The notes below the pieces were generated by a model. The model did not search any database, was not told the DNA's origin, and saw nothing but the letters and a program-made list of their open reading frames with translations. 64,000 nucleotides of DNA from Ostreococcus mediterraneus (Eukaryota > Chlorophyta > Mamiellophyceae > Mamiellales > Bathycoccaceae): positions 473,909 through 537,908 of the forward strand of contig WMKK01000007.1 in assembly GCA_012295225.1 (NCBI GenBank), given 5' to 3'. Shown piece by piece: positions 47,798-58,313 of this stretch. The position numbers and the translations under genes were made by a program. How positions within the stretch are numbered: position 1 is the stretch's first letter; each line of letters starts with the position of its first letter.

Positions 47798-48634
47798 ATG
47801 GCGTTCCGTGCGCTCTCGCGACGCGCGCAGACGCTGAAACGAGTTGTAGGCGATGCGCACGCGGCGGTGGCGGAGGTGAGCGCGCCCGTGTCGGCGCGCG
47901 TGACGTCGATGAAGGATGTTCGACGAATGCTGACGATGGCAACTCATCGGGCGGCCGTGTCGGCGTACGCGCACCGGACGACGTCTCGAGGTGCGCAGCC
48001 TATGACGCCGATTATGCGAACGATTTTCATTCAAACTCAACAGACGCCTAACCCGGCGTCGCTGATGTTCCAGCCCGGTAAGGATGTCTACGCGGATGGG
48101 TCGAAGAACTTTGCGAGCGCGCGGGAAGCGATGGCGAGCCCATTAGCGAAGCGATTGTTTGCGATCGATGGCGTGACGAATGTGTTCTTTGGGATTGATT
48201 TTGTGACGGTGACGAAGAGCGAAAGTGCGGATTGGGGCACTGTGAAGCCACAGACGTTTGAGGCGATTATGGACTTTTACGCCAGCGGGGAGGCTATTAT
48301 AGACGAAGCGAAACTCGAGGCGAGTGGCACTGCGATTCATGAAGACGACGATGAAGTGGTGGCGATGATCAAGGAATTATTGGAAACGAGAATTCGACCG
48401 GCGGTGGCGGAAGATGGCGGCGACATCGTGTTTGACAGCTTCAACCCGGATAACGGGTTGGTGACGGTTCGTTTGCAAGGTTCGTGTGATGGGTGTCCGA
48501 GCTCTAGCGTGACGTTAAAGAGCGGGATTGAGAACATGCTGATGCACTACGTACCCGAAGTTAAGGGTGTGGTGCAAGCGTCGAACGAAGAGTTAGATTT
48601 GCTGGATCTTGCTGACTTGCATCGCGGTCGATAG
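47798..48634 (+). CDS. NFU4: Mitochondrial NFU iron-sulfur cluster carrier
   Basis: The ATG at 47798 gives 278 residues with an excellent amphipathic presequence (MAFRALSRRAQTLKRVVG). An in-frame ATG at 47750 would extend it by 16 residues. The NFU N-terminal domain starts FIQTQQTPNPASLMFQPGK and continues with SPLAKRLFAIDGVTNVFFG. The NifU-like C-terminal domain has VAEDGGDIVFDSF and the cluster-binding CxxC in GSCDGCPSSS (about Cys229 and Cys232). The two-domain form is the eukaryotic mitochondrial NFU1/NFU4/5 that delivers 4Fe-4S clusters to lipoyl synthase and complex I/II. The plastid NFUs have a different layout. Confidence 0.93.
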   Translation: MAFRALSRRAQTLKRVVGDAHAAVAEVSAPVSARVTSMKDVRRMLTMATHRAAVSAYAHRTTSRGAQPMTPIMRTIFIQTQQTPNPASLMFQPGKDVYADGSKNFASAREAMASPLAKRLFAIDGVTNVFFGIDFVTVTKSESADWGTVKPQTFEAIMDFYASGEAIIDEAKLEASGTAIHEDDDEVVAMIKELLETRIRPAVAEDGGDIVFDSFNPDNGLVTVRLQGSCDGCPSSSVTLKSGIENMLMHYVPEVKGVVQASNEELDLLDLADLHRGR

Positions 48635-48717
48635 TTTGAGTACGCAGTCTTTCCATGTTACAAGTACCCCGTAACAAACACTATAGCGTTCTTGGATCCT
48701 ATGAATTGTTTTATATT

Positions 48718-49989
48718 TTACTTGTTGACTTCGTAATCCTCTCCACCAACGTCGTTCAGCGCCACATCGAGCTCATCAAAGCCCTCCGTGTCCTCTGGCT
48801 CGGTTGTTTTCCCCATGAAGAAGCTCCAGAACCCACGACGCTTCGAACGAGCCAAGGCAAGTCGGCTTTCTAAGCTACACGTTGGCTCAGCCAATTCAGT
48901 ACTAAATCTTTCAGTTTCGCACGCACACAAAGCGTCTGCGCGCTCGTTAAAGTTCAACACCGACGAGCGCACTGGACACAGACTGAACGACTGATCCAAC
49001 AGACGCTTGAATTTATTATCACGAGGGACGGCAACGATCGTGAGCTCGATTCCAGTGTTCGGAGTTGCAAACTTATCATCCCATGCTCCATGATCGATTC
49101 TTAAATACGCCGTGGGCTCAGCCCCACCTTTTGCGTTTTGTGAGGCGCCCGCCAAATACAGAGAATATCCAAATCGAGCGACAAATTTCACCTCCTTCAT
49201 AAGCGCCTTACGTTGAGCCGTACTCGTGATTTCTCGCCGCCAAATCAATGTGCTAACTTTACCAGACGCTAAGCCTTTCTTAAATCGCGCAAACTGAGAT
49301 TGAGATCGCTTCGCATCGTTAATCAACACCGTCAACTTGGCGTTTGGCGAAGACTTGACAATCTTCTCAAACTCTTCATCCAATTGCTTCGCCTGCTTAT
49401 GATCGTTCCACAATTTTCCAACAACCGCATCGAAATATCCTTGTTTACGCAGACTCGACTCGAGCACTCGAACAGCGCGTTCATCTGTATATGTATGCGT
49501 CTCACACGTAAACGCGCCCGCGTCCATCATAGAACGCATCCAAAAGCCCATCTTTCTCGCCAAAGCTTCATCTCCCGTTGGAAAACTAGAACCACCGGTT
49601 GCAGTTTCGTCAACTAATAAGCCTTGTCCTATGAACCGTCCAGGACTTGGCGTTGGGAGTCCGAGCGTGAGTACGGCGCACGGTCCTGGAGCGTGCTTGG
49701 CTCGCACCGTCAACGCCAACTCCGCAGCTACAAAGTCTGCCCGCGCCTCTCGCGCGTCATACGCGCATGCTCGCGTCTCAAACCACTCACTTTGCGCCGA
49801 ACGCAACGCCTTCACGCATCGCGCATCGAGTGCCGGATCGTACGGAGGCGCATAAGCCAACCTTAATGAACCGAGCACGAGCGCGAGGACGGTCCCAAAC
49901 GCCACGTACGCCGAGCACAGTCGCCCGCGGCGTGCACCAAGACGCAATAGTTTCGTGCGCTGGCGTAGTTGGTCTTTCGTCAGACCCAT
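48718..49989 (-). CDS. Type II membrane protein of unknown function, possibly Golgi
   Basis: Single exon, 423 residues from an ATG at 49989. A short basic cytosolic tail (MGLTKDQLRQRTKLLRLGARR) is followed by one membrane helix at about 26-46 and a lumenal body. The body has scattered cysteines, a GPCAVLTLGLPTPSPG strand and a C-terminal CACETERF, and it ends in a Glu/Asp-rich tail. This topology is shared by Golgi glycosyltransferases and related enzymes, but I find no DxD or other catalytic motif I trust. Class unknown. Confidence 0.7.
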   Translation of the reverse strand: MGLTKDQLRQRTKLLRLGARRGRLCSAYVAFGTVLALVLGSLRLAYAPPYDPALDARCVKALRSAQSEWFETRACAYDAREARADFVAAELALTVRAKHAPGPCAVLTLGLPTPSPGRFIGQGLLVDETATGGSSFPTGDEALARKMGFWMRSMMDAGAFTCETHTYTDERAVRVLESSLRKQGYFDAVVGKLWNDHKQAKQLDEEFEKIVKSSPNAKLTVLINDAKRSQSQFARFKKGLASGKVSTLIWRREITSTAQRKALMKEVKFVARFGYSLYLAGASQNAKGGAEPTAYLRIDHGAWDDKFATPNTGIELTIVAVPRDNKFKRLLDQSFSLCPVRSSVLNFNERADALCACETERFSTELAEPTCSLESRLALARSKRRGFWSFFMGKTTEPEDTEGFDELDVALNDVGGEDYEVNK

Positions 49990-50225
49990 GTCGCGCAGTT
50001 GAGTACGCGTGCGCGCGTGCGATGTGTCGGAGATTCTTGTGGATTACTGTTTATCTGCCCAGCCTCACCCGGAACTATGCCGTAGATGCACGACGCCGAG
50101 GTCTTCGACGATGTGAGCAAACGCAATGCGTGTATATGTGTGTATATGTCATCATTAACGTATTCTAGGACTAGAGCTAAGCTATGCACGCACATAAACA
50201 TTTGACTGTCCACAGTCGACGTTCT

Positions 50226-50984
50226 TCACGCGGGTTGCAAAGCCTCCCCAGCCCGCGCTGCTTGTTGAGCCAACGCCGCAATTCTTGGCGTCAGAAGTTC
50301 TCCAAATTCACACCAAAATTTGCCTTTCTCGCGTCGGGCGAGAAAGATTGCCGCGCGCTTCGCCCATCCGCTTCTACGCTTGGTTCTTCTATTGCGTCCG
50401 CCTACGGGCAGCTCGCCTAATTTTAATCCTCCGAGCACATCGTCGGCATCGATTGCATCAATCACGCGATCTTCCACTTGATGTCGCGGTCCTTCACTCT
50501 GTAAGCCCACGAGCTCGGGTAACGTGGCGACGTCGAAGAGTCCCGGATACTTTTTTCCATTGACGGTCCACGTCGGCACCTGCGCGCACCCCACACACGA
50601 AAGACACCTATGCGCGCTCCCACAATCGATATAGTGCGACTTCCAGTGCACCGGAAGAAGTTTCGACAGTAACATCTTTTGCTGCGCGCACTTCTCGCAC
50701 CACGGCGCGCCGCGCAGCTGAACATTCAACCTGCGCAAAGCCACACCGAGCGTGCGCAACCGCGCAGTCTCTTCGTCGTCACCGCCGCTCGTGCTCGCCC
50801 CGCGGTCGTCCGCGGGCGCACCTGACCATCCAGCGCTCGATGCGCGCGGTCGCGCATCCGTCGCACGCCGGTGACGAGGTTCGCACGTGCGCGTGCGTGC
50901 GCGGATGTGCATGTGAGTCGCAGTCTGTCGTTTGAAATGCACCGAGCCGCGTGCGTTCAACCGGCATTTCGCGCCGCGACGCAT
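50226..50984 (-). CDS. Plastid thioredoxin-like protein related to the LTO1/VKOR-fused domain
   Basis: The ATG at 50984 (MRRGAKCRLNARG) gives 252 residues; the frame stays open further upstream but would run into the start of the divergent surface-protein gene. An N-terminal transit-peptide-like region is followed by GAPWCEKCAQQKMLL, a thioredoxin CxxC at about Cys96/Cys99. The following DCG, RCLSCVGCAQVPTWTVNGKKYPG is the order found in the thioredoxin domain fused to VKOR in cyanobacteria and plant LTO1, a disulphide-forming thylakoid enzyme. There is no VKOR membrane part here. The C-terminal tail is Arg/Ala-rich. A redox role in the plastid is inferred. Confidence 0.68.
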   Translation of the reverse strand: MRRGAKCRLNARGSVHFKRQTATHMHIRARTRTCEPRHRRATDARPRASSAGWSGAPADDRGASTSGGDDEETARLRTLGVALRRLNVQLRGAPWCEKCAQQKMLLSKLLPVHWKSHYIDCGSAHRCLSCVGCAQVPTWTVNGKKYPGLFDVATLPELVGLQSEGPRHQVEDRVIDAIDADDVLGGLKLGELPVGGRNRRTKRRSGWAKRAAIFLARREKGKFWCEFGELLTPRIAALAQQAARAGEALQPA

Positions 50985-51079
50985 CTCGACGCGCGTACCA
51001 TGGCGCACGCAAGGACGCGGACGATGTGCTAGAGCTCTCACGAGCGAGAGACGGGCGTGGAGAGGCCGCAGTCGACGCC
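50985..51079. promoter_or_regulatory. 95-bp divergent promoter (thioredoxin-like / surface protein)
   Basis: The two chosen ATG codons are 95 bp apart and face away from each other. No TATA box visible. Confidence 0.35.
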
Positions 51080-54000
51080 ATGGGGCGCGAGCGTCCGTGG
51101 ATGTTGAGTCTGTTGGTGCGCGCGCTGTGCGGCGTTGAAGGCGTAGATGACGCACGCATCCCGCAGGCGCGGGCGCGAAGACGCAGTGGACGACGTGATG
51201 GTTTGTATTCTTCGTGCTCGCGGTCCTTCGCGGTCATTGCGTTGGCGATGGTGATGGTTACGGCGGGGCTACGAGGAGCGCGAGCGCTCGTGTCAACCGG
51301 CGCGCCGTTGGCGGGCGCACCTAACGGCGCTCCAGAGACTCGTATAGACGTCGATGGTGTGCCAGGTGGACGGTGCTCACCGAATGATGATGCATTGACT
51401 CTACCGTGCGAACCTTTAGAGCCATCACTGAAGGCAAACTATGCAATGTTTGCGTTTAACGTGTACGACGCGGGGACGGACGCAGTGTGCAACTTGTGCG
51501 GGCGAGAGTGTTCGTTTGATCAAGGCTCGTGGACGTATTGTGCGACGCCAGTGTGGTACTTTGATTTGAGTGAAGGTTCGCATCAATTTCGAGTGCGTGG
51601 CATAGGAGGTGATAACGTGGCAGATGCTACGCCGGATGTATACAATTTTATAGTTGAGTATCCACTCACAGTGAGTTGGGATGGCGCGTATTCAACACCG
51701 ACGGCGTATGTGGGCTCGAATGCTGCGCTGACGTTTAATCTAGCGTCGTCACGACCATCTTCGTCTTATGTGCAATTCGAGTACAGCACGACGAATGATT
51801 ATATTAAGACGTATACGCGTCTGGCACAAGGAACAGCGTCGGTCACCGTGACTCCGACCTACGGGAGCAACATGTTTTCATTTAGAGCAGTTTCCATAGA
51901 AACATTTACTGGGAAGAATCTCACGGAGTCTTCCGTGAATACTATAGATTTAGCGTACTTTATTGATGACGTCGCCCCTGCTGTGACGTTTAGCAGTGGA
52001 TTAGCAGATGGAGCGACAACTTCAACGAGCGACTTGACGTTCGTGCTCACGGCGGTGGATGTGGACTCAGTGAATTCACGTTTGCAGGCGGGATTAGCGA
52101 CTTTAGATGTCCAACTAACCAATACAAGCAATGGATTGTCAACGCCATCTCCACTGCGAACGTGGACGACGTATAAGACTTTCTCTTCGGATACGTTTTC
52201 AGAAGCAGTCTCAGTTGCGATTACGGGTTTAAATGCGTTGTCGGATTCAACGTATCGTCTAGAAATAAGAGTAACAGATAAAGCTGGAAACGTCGGGACT
52301 GTGGTCCATCGTGACATCGTGGTAGCGATTGCTAGCATGGTAAATACGCCAAACGCGTCGGCTTTGAGTGCATCAACAACTGAGCGCCTGCAAACACCGT
52401 CTGGCACTATTCGGTTAGCGTCCCAGCCAACTGATGGTTCAGTGGTGCCGGTGGCGTATGAAGTAAGCGCGATCGTAGGAGGAGTACTCGCGCTCGATAG
52501 TTCTCCAACAGTTGCTTTAGCAAATGGTACACTAGTTTTGGCGGCAGCGGCTCTGGTTGGTTTTAGATTCACCCCAAATGAGGGGATATATTCCAACGAC
52601 GAATTCGATAGTCAGTTTGGATTTGATCTCAAGCCGTCGACGAGTACAACTGATTCGTCTCAAGTCATCAACGTGCCTGCGCACTCGACGATTACTGTCA
52701 CGGCAACGAATGATCCCCCGAGTCTTAGTGTTGCTGGGCACTATAAAGTTCAGACGATTCACTACAAGGATAATGTCGCGGCAAACGTTGGTACTTCAAT
52801 ATTGCACGTGCTCGGAGAAAACGTTATTGATTATGACTTGACTTCGGCGCTTAGAAGAGTGCCTTTCGGCTTAGCTATCGTGGGTATGGATGAGTCTAAA
52901 GGGACGTGGGAATACAGTGTTGACACCGGGTCGACTTGGACCGCATTTTCAACGGCCGGTACGCCAACGACAACAAATGCGGTACTCATCAAAGCAGATG
53001 GCGCCGTGACTCGCGTGAGGTTCAAGCCAAATGTGGCCGTGGCTTATGGATCATTCACTGCCTCGTTTGCTTTTAAAGGATGGGATGGGACAACTAGCGA
53101 ATCTTCTCCAGCGACTGGCGTGGATATTACCACAAATGCTCATACTGCTATGAGTGGGTCAATAAGTGTTGCGACGGCGACTGCGGTGATTGAAGTTGTC
53201 GGCTTGAGACAGAGTCTCTACGAAAAATCAGACTCCACTGCGACATCGGCTGCAGAGTTGAGCTACGCTACTACGGAAATGAGTTGCCCGCCAACGAAAC
53301 GCCGTGCAGTGCAAATACCATTGAGCGGATCTGAGAGCAGTAGTAGTAGTAGTGGGAGCAGCACGTGCTCGGGGTCAGGAGCTGCGTCAAAGATTGTTGC
53401 GTCAAGTGCGCTGACAGTTTCTCCGCCTTGGACGATAGAGGCATGGGTCAGACGAGATGCATGGCTAAGTGAGCAAACTNTGTTTCAAAACAAGGGTGAT
53501 TTGAGCGCAATCATGCTCGAAATGCCCAACGCCGTTGGGAACCTAGGCGTGGTTCCACCGTCTGGATCGAGTGCCGCTGGAGGCACATTCGCATATTCAG
53601 CGCCTCTAGGAGAATGGGTTCATCTGGCATTCGTGATGTACGAAAACAACTACCCAAGTGCGTATTCGGCACCGGCGGCAGATCTTAGACTGATCGTGAA
53701 CGGTGTGTATCACAGCACTATAGTAAACACTGGATTTGACATGCCGCATGGCATCATTGGAGGATCAGGTATAGCTGGGTTTACCATCGATGAAGTACGA
53801 TTTTGGTCCGTTGCTAGGTCAGTTGAAGAGATTTATTACAATAAGGATAGATTTATGTCCGGGACGGAGGCGAACTTGGTGTCCTACGTCCCGTTTGACG
53901 CTGGTTGCGGGAATTTGGTCGCGGACAGAGACTCTGGGAGCTCAGTGACTTGGACGCTGGCATATCACAAGTGGGTTGATCCGCGATCATTTACGTGTGC

Positions 54001-56809
54001 ATCCATCTCGTCCATAGAACCGAGAACGGTGCCAATCGAAGGAGATGTTATGATGACTCTTACTGGCGAGAGATTCACTCGACCGAGTAGTGGCTGGTCA
54101 AATTCCGTGGCTACGTCTGACGGAGTTGGAGCATATTGTATTTTTGGCGCAACGTCTAGCACGAGCCAGCCACTGAGAGTGCCAGCAACGATAGTTTCTG
54201 ATACAACAGCGACGTGTTACATCCCACAAGGTGCAAATGGTCTAACGGTCGTGCAGCCCATGTTGTGCGATCCTGCTCTCGGATGCTGTAGCGGCGCGAC
54301 TACGTTTGTCAACCACATGGTACCAGCAAATAGAGCATACGACGCGACGTATAGGAGCTTCGGTGTGAATTCGCCACCGACGCTAGAGTCGCCTGTCGTG
54401 ACTTATCGAGACGCTAGTATTACGTCAGTGACGCCATTTTCTTTGGACGGAACACTCGGGGGCGTACTCACCGTCGCTGGCTACGGGTTGAGTCAACCAG
54501 TCGATGCCAGCTTTGCGCTTCGTCCCAAGTGTGTATTCAAAGTTCGCGGAAGTGATCTGTTGTGGAAAATCTTGCAAACGACCGACCTTCGCGTTGTTTC
54601 CGATGGCATGGTCACGTGCGAGTTCTCTGCGTTAGCAGACTCCTCGAATCGTTACAGCGTTGCCCTCGAATTGGTGTACTATGATTCCTCAGACTCGATG
54701 AAACTGTCCATCAAGGGAGGTACTCTGTTAGTCGACTCAACGACAAACACGATGTTTTTGACGCCAGATCGACCAACGGCAATCGTGTCAGCCTCAGGCG
54801 GTAGTGTGGTGAGTATTTCAGCAATGTATGATACTTCTTCCTCCGTGGGAACGTTTCCAGACTTTGCATCTGGAACTGTGTCGTCGATGGACTCTGCATG
54901 CGCATTTGGAACTATCCGTCCAGTTTCTGCTCGGTATAATGCATCAGAAACCTTTGAGTGCGTTGCTCCAGCTATGGCGGCAGGTTCAAGTGTCCCATTT
55001 TACGCATCGCTCTTTGCGTCGTCGTCGTTATCGTCATTCGCGCAGATTTCCACTTCAGCTTCTGACGGCTTGCTGCTGTACGCGGCGCAACCGGTGACGA
55101 CAGATGTGCACCCTTTGGCAATCTTTACTTTTCCGACAACAATGTCACTCGCCATGATTGGTGTAAATTTCCCAAGTTCGAACACTCGCTGCCATTTAGG
55201 CTTGCCGGAAGCAGATCGAGTGCGAGCCGCGACGCGATACACCGATGAGCTCGCTTCGTGTGACTTGGTGTCTCTCGGCGCGCCGGGATCTGGTTTCATC
55301 CCCGTAGGTATCGGTGGACTCGATTTTGCGCCACTTTGGGACAATGCGGCTCATGTCATGGTTCGAGACACGGACGTCCGTGTGAGCGCGATTTCGTATG
55401 CAGGAGCTGCTGGTACGTACGCCGGCGGGTGGGCGCTCACGTTGTCTGGCTCTGGATTCCTCCCTGGCGATGGATGCGCTCTGCACGCACTTGCAGGTGA
55501 AGTCAACACAAATGACATACCGAGTCATGGTCATTGGGTGAGTAGTACACTCTTGAAGTGCCAAGCTCCTGTCGTTCGTGAATCGACGCTTAATTGGGAC
55601 ACCGACGCCATCGCCACCGGCGGTGGCTTGCGAGCCAAGCTCGTCGCTCGTCTCGCTGTACATGATGGCAATACACTTCGCACGATTGATGGTGCAAACA
55701 CCAACATCAGCGCGCCGTTTGATTTATTTGCACCGTTATCTTACGCCGCTATTCTTGATGAAAGCGTGTTATATTTAGAAAACGAAGGGGGAACGGTGGT
55801 GGATATTGAAGCCACCAACGGCGCCGCCGCGACGACGACGACGGTGTGCCGATTTGATACGATTCAAGTTTCGGCTTCTTGGGTGGCTCAGGATTCGAGT
55901 TCAAGCATCATGCGATGTATTTCACCGTCATTTGGTTCTGGGTATAGTTCTTCTCGAACAGTACGAATCGCGCTGTCCCAGGGCGATCCCGGCCACCACG
56001 GTGAAATCGTCGCGTCGACGACTATAAAAATGCTCGCGTTACAAGAACTCACCACAGTTTCAGCCGCGCAAACGCCGAATTACATCTCTCTTGCGGGTGA
56101 CTTTAGCAACGTTCCGAGCACAGAACTCAGTCGTTACAGATGCTACTCGGTTGCAGATGCAGACTTGACGTACCCGCTCACGGTGGACGCAAACAACGTC
56201 GGCACTTGCGCGCTCGACGTGTCAAACAACGCCGCTCGATCGGACTTCGCATTCATCACATTCACGGTAGGCCCTATCCGCGGATACACCGTGGGCACTG
56301 TTGACGTCCAAGTGCTCCCACCTCCGATGTTGGCGTCGGTGGTGGTGAGCGCGGCGCCTCCCCCGTACGGTTGGCGTCCGTCTAAAATTCCGGTTGAAAT
56401 ATCTCAGGCGGACAACTCGCCGACGTGGCGAGGCGCACCGAACGCCTACGAAGGTCGTCCTTGGACGCCGTACGAAAACGAAGCTGATATATTGCCAGCG
56501 CTGACGATTTTTGGTGGCGCGTGGTGGCACGTGTCCAACGCAATCGGTGAACCCATGCACGTCGTCGGCAGCGGCTTTCGAGCGCCGCGCGACGCCGGCG
56601 GCGTCGTCGTCTCCTTCAAGCACGGGTCCGTCACTCAGCACGCGTCGTGCGATTTCGTCTCTTCAGCCGTGGTGCAGTGTGAAATTCCAATTAGCATCGG
56701 AGGTGATCACGAAACCACCGTGCGAGCGTCCGTGGATGGCGGGCGCACGTGGTCAAAGGAGCGCGTCGCGTTTAGAGTTCCCGAGCTCGCGTACGTCGAG
56801 ACATGGTGA
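51080..56809 (+). CDS. Giant secreted/surface protein with LamG and IPT/TIG domains
   Basis: The first ATG (MGRERPWMLSLLVR) at 51080 gives 1909 residues in a single exon, the longest in the window. A hydrophobic segment at about 50-72 (SFAVIALAMVMVTAGLRGA) is the signal sequence or anchor. Then follow beta-rich Ig-like/cadherin-like modules (about 120-700), a laminin-G-like fold near 773-920 (WTIEAWVRRDAW, GEWVHLAFVMY, FTIDEVRFWSVARS), and at least three IPT/TIG units beginning near 974, 1111 and 1434 (SSIEPRTVPIEGD, SVTPFSLDGTLGG, AGGWALTLSGSGF). It ends without a second membrane helix. Such architectures act in adhesion or cell covering. One base at 53480 is undetermined (N), leaving one residue unknown. 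Confidence 0.85.
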   Translation: MGRERPWMLSLLVRALCGVEGVDDARIPQARARRRSGRRDGLYSSCSRSFAVIALAMVMVTAGLRGARALVSTGAPLAGAPNGAPETRIDVDGVPGGRCSPNDDALTLPCEPLEPSLKANYAMFAFNVYDAGTDAVCNLCGRECSFDQGSWTYCATPVWYFDLSEGSHQFRVRGIGGDNVADATPDVYNFIVEYPLTVSWDGAYSTPTAYVGSNAALTFNLASSRPSSSYVQFEYSTTNDYIKTYTRLAQGTASVTVTPTYGSNMFSFRAVSIETFTGKNLTESSVNTIDLAYFIDDVAPAVTFSSGLADGATTSTSDLTFVLTAVDVDSVNSRLQAGLATLDVQLTNTSNGLSTPSPLRTWTTYKTFSSDTFSEAVSVAITGLNALSDSTYRLEIRVTDKAGNVGTVVHRDIVVAIASMVNTPNASALSASTTERLQTPSGTIRLASQPTDGSVVPVAYEVSAIVGGVLALDSSPTVALANGTLVLAAAALVGFRFTPNEGIYSNDEFDSQFGFDLKPSTSTTDSSQVINVPAHSTITVTATNDPPSLSVAGHYKVQTIHYKDNVAANVGTSILHVLGENVIDYDLTSALRRVPFGLAIVGMDESKGTWEYSVDTGSTWTAFSTAGTPTTTNAVLIKADGAVTRVRFKPNVAVAYGSFTASFAFKGWDGTTSESSPATGVDITTNAHTAMSGSISVATATAVIEVVGLRQSLYEKSDSTATSAAELSYATTEMSCPPTKRRAVQIPLSGSESSSSSSGSSTCSGSGAASKIVASSALTVSPPWTIEAWVRRDAWLSEQTXFQNKGDLSAIMLEMPNAVGNLGVVPPSGSSAAGGTFAYSAPLGEWVHLAFVMYENNYPSAYSAPAADLRLIVNGVYHSTIVNTGFDMPHGIIGGSGIAGFTIDEVRFWSVARSVEEIYYNKDRFMSGTEANLVSYVPFDAGCGNLVADRDSGSSVTWTLAYHKWVDPRSFTCASISSIEPRTVPIEGDVMMTLTGERFTRPSSGWSNSVATSDGVGAYCIFGATSSTSQPLRVPATIVSDTTATCYIPQGANGLTVVQPMLCDPALGCCSGATTFVNHMVPANRAYDATYRSFGVNSPPTLESPVVTYRDASITSVTPFSLDGTLGGVLTVAGYGLSQPVDASFALRPKCVFKVRGSDLLWKILQTTDLRVVSDGMVTCEFSALADSSNRYSVALELVYYDSSDSMKLSIKGGTLLVDSTTNTMFLTPDRPTAIVSASGGSVVSISAMYDTSSSVGTFPDFASGTVSSMDSACAFGTIRPVSARYNASETFECVAPAMAAGSSVPFYASLFASSSLSSFAQISTSASDGLLLYAAQPVTTDVHPLAIFTFPTTMSLAMIGVNFPSSNTRCHLGLPEADRVRAATRYTDELASCDLVSLGAPGSGFIPVGIGGLDFAPLWDNAAHVMVRDTDVRVSAISYAGAAGTYAGGWALTLSGSGFLPGDGCALHALAGEVNTNDIPSHGHWVSSTLLKCQAPVVRESTLNWDTDAIATGGGLRAKLVARLAVHDGNTLRTIDGANTNISAPFDLFAPLSYAAILDESVLYLENEGGTVVDIEATNGAAATTTTVCRFDTIQVSASWVAQDSSSSIMRCISPSFGSGYSSSRTVRIALSQGDPGHHGEIVASTTIKMLALQELTTVSAAQTPNYISLAGDFSNVPSTELSRYRCYSVADADLTYPLTVDANNVGTCALDVSNNAARSDFAFITFTVGPIRGYTVGTVDVQVLPPPMLASVVVSAAPPPYGWRPSKIPVEISQADNSPTWRGAPNAYEGRPWTPYENEADILPALTIFGGAWWHVSNAIGEPMHVVGSGFRAPRDAGGVVVSFKHGSVTQHASCDFVSSAVVQCEIPISIGGDHETTVRASVDGGRTWSKERVAFRVPELAYVETW

Positions 56810-57027
56810 CGCGGCGGCGGCTCGCGGTTCGCAATGGATAGATAAAATATAAATGTAAAACATAGTATTTTAGATTATATATAACCGACAGCAGTCGTCG
56901 TATTATTGATTTATGACAAAGACTCTGGCACGCCTAAAGCAAAGACCCCACCGAGCTTGACAAAAGAAAACTCACACGCCCGCGTAAGAAAGTCGCGCGG
57001 GCTTCTTACTTCACATTGGTATGGTAC

Positions 57028-58313
57028 TTAGAGAGATTGGGACCAGGTCATGCGGAGTTGCACGTCATCCGGGTTGACACCACCGTCCTTGGAGAAGGGC
57101 ACGCGGAGTTCATACTTGTCCTTGGTGACAGACAAGTTACCAGCCACATCTTGGTTGCAGTCGACTTCAACGCCGACGCCTTCGATGCCAGAGTAGTTGA
57201 CCGTCGCCTTGTGGGACGCGGCGTTGGACTTGACGTTGAAGCTGGACTTCACACCGAGGCGAACATCACCGCTGGTGTAACCAAGGTTGAGCGTCGCGTT
57301 TTGGGACGGGATGTCGTACTCAACAGACGCAGTGACGTCATCGTTGGAGATCAAATCCTTCATCGGCAAGTTCACCTTGACGGAGGCGCGATCAGCCGAG
57401 GCGGTGTCGCCGCCAACCTTGGCACCCTTGCGCGCGAGAGAGACGGTCACGTCACCAAGCTTTTCGTGGTTGGTGGAGATCGTCATCGCGTTGGCTTGGC
57501 CCTGTGTTCATGAAAACAAAAATACATCGAAAACCGTCAGTACGAGCGCTCAGCAATCATCACCCCTCGCCCCGGGATATTTTCCTAGTCAGCGCGCGCG
57601 CGCTAGGGATTCATTCAATTCTGATCAATCATCAATCACGTACCGACTTGCACTTTTGCATGGACAACTCAACGTCGCACGCTTGACCGAGCAATTCGCA
57701 CGGCTTGGCAATGGTCACGTCGTAATCAGAGATTTCCGACAAGCCAACCAAGTTACCCGCGTCCACGTTGTGGGACACCCCATTCTTCGAAGACACCGCT
57801 GCGCGCGCGAATAATTGTGAATTGCCGAGGGTCAGTGACGCGGAAAATTGCACACACGAACGACGACGCGAACGCTGATCGACGACGACACTCATAACAA
57901 TAAATACGTACAAGGACGGTAGTTGGGCTTGGCGTTCAACGTCACCGACCCATCACCCGCGAACGGGGCGGACACGGAGAGGGAGAATTTGTCCTCATTC
58001 ACGGAGCCGTTGCCGCCGACGACAACCTGCGAGGATGGGAGATCGCGACGATGCGCGAACGCGTCAGTACGCGCGAAGAACACCACACGAACGACGCTCT
58101 ACAAATATTCCACCATATATATATACCCGCGACACCGTCGCCGCCGCCGCCGCGCGCGCGCGCGCGCGCCCCCACCACCACCGCGTGCCCACGCGCGAAC
58201 GCGTAATCCCTACAATTCCCCGATCGCTTTTTCGCGCGATCGTCATCCACGCGCCTCGCGACTCGCGCGACTCGCGCAGCCTCGATCGATCACACACGTA
58301 CCCGGCCAGACAT
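57028..58313 (-). CDS. Predicted beta-barrel protein, possibly OEP24-like envelope pore
   Basis: Four exons, 58313-58302, 58026-57912, 57798-57644 and 57501-57028, give 251 residues in continuous frame. The first exon holds only the codons for MSGR. The rest alternates polar and hydrophobic residues with many short strands (DKFSLSVSAPFAGDGSVTL, ASVEYDIPSQNATLNLGYTS, HKATVNYSGIEGVGVEV) and ends DDVQLRMTWSQSL, as in porins. Size and strand count resemble the plastid outer-envelope channel OEP24; VDAC/TOM40 signatures are absent. All three introns carry ACTGAC motifs. The family assignment is inference. Confidence 0.65.

Noticed and set aside
58116-58127. ATATATAT run as a promoter of the beta-barrel gene
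   Set aside because: It lies in the gene's first intron, downstream of the inferred start codon, so it is unlikely to be a TATA box for this gene.
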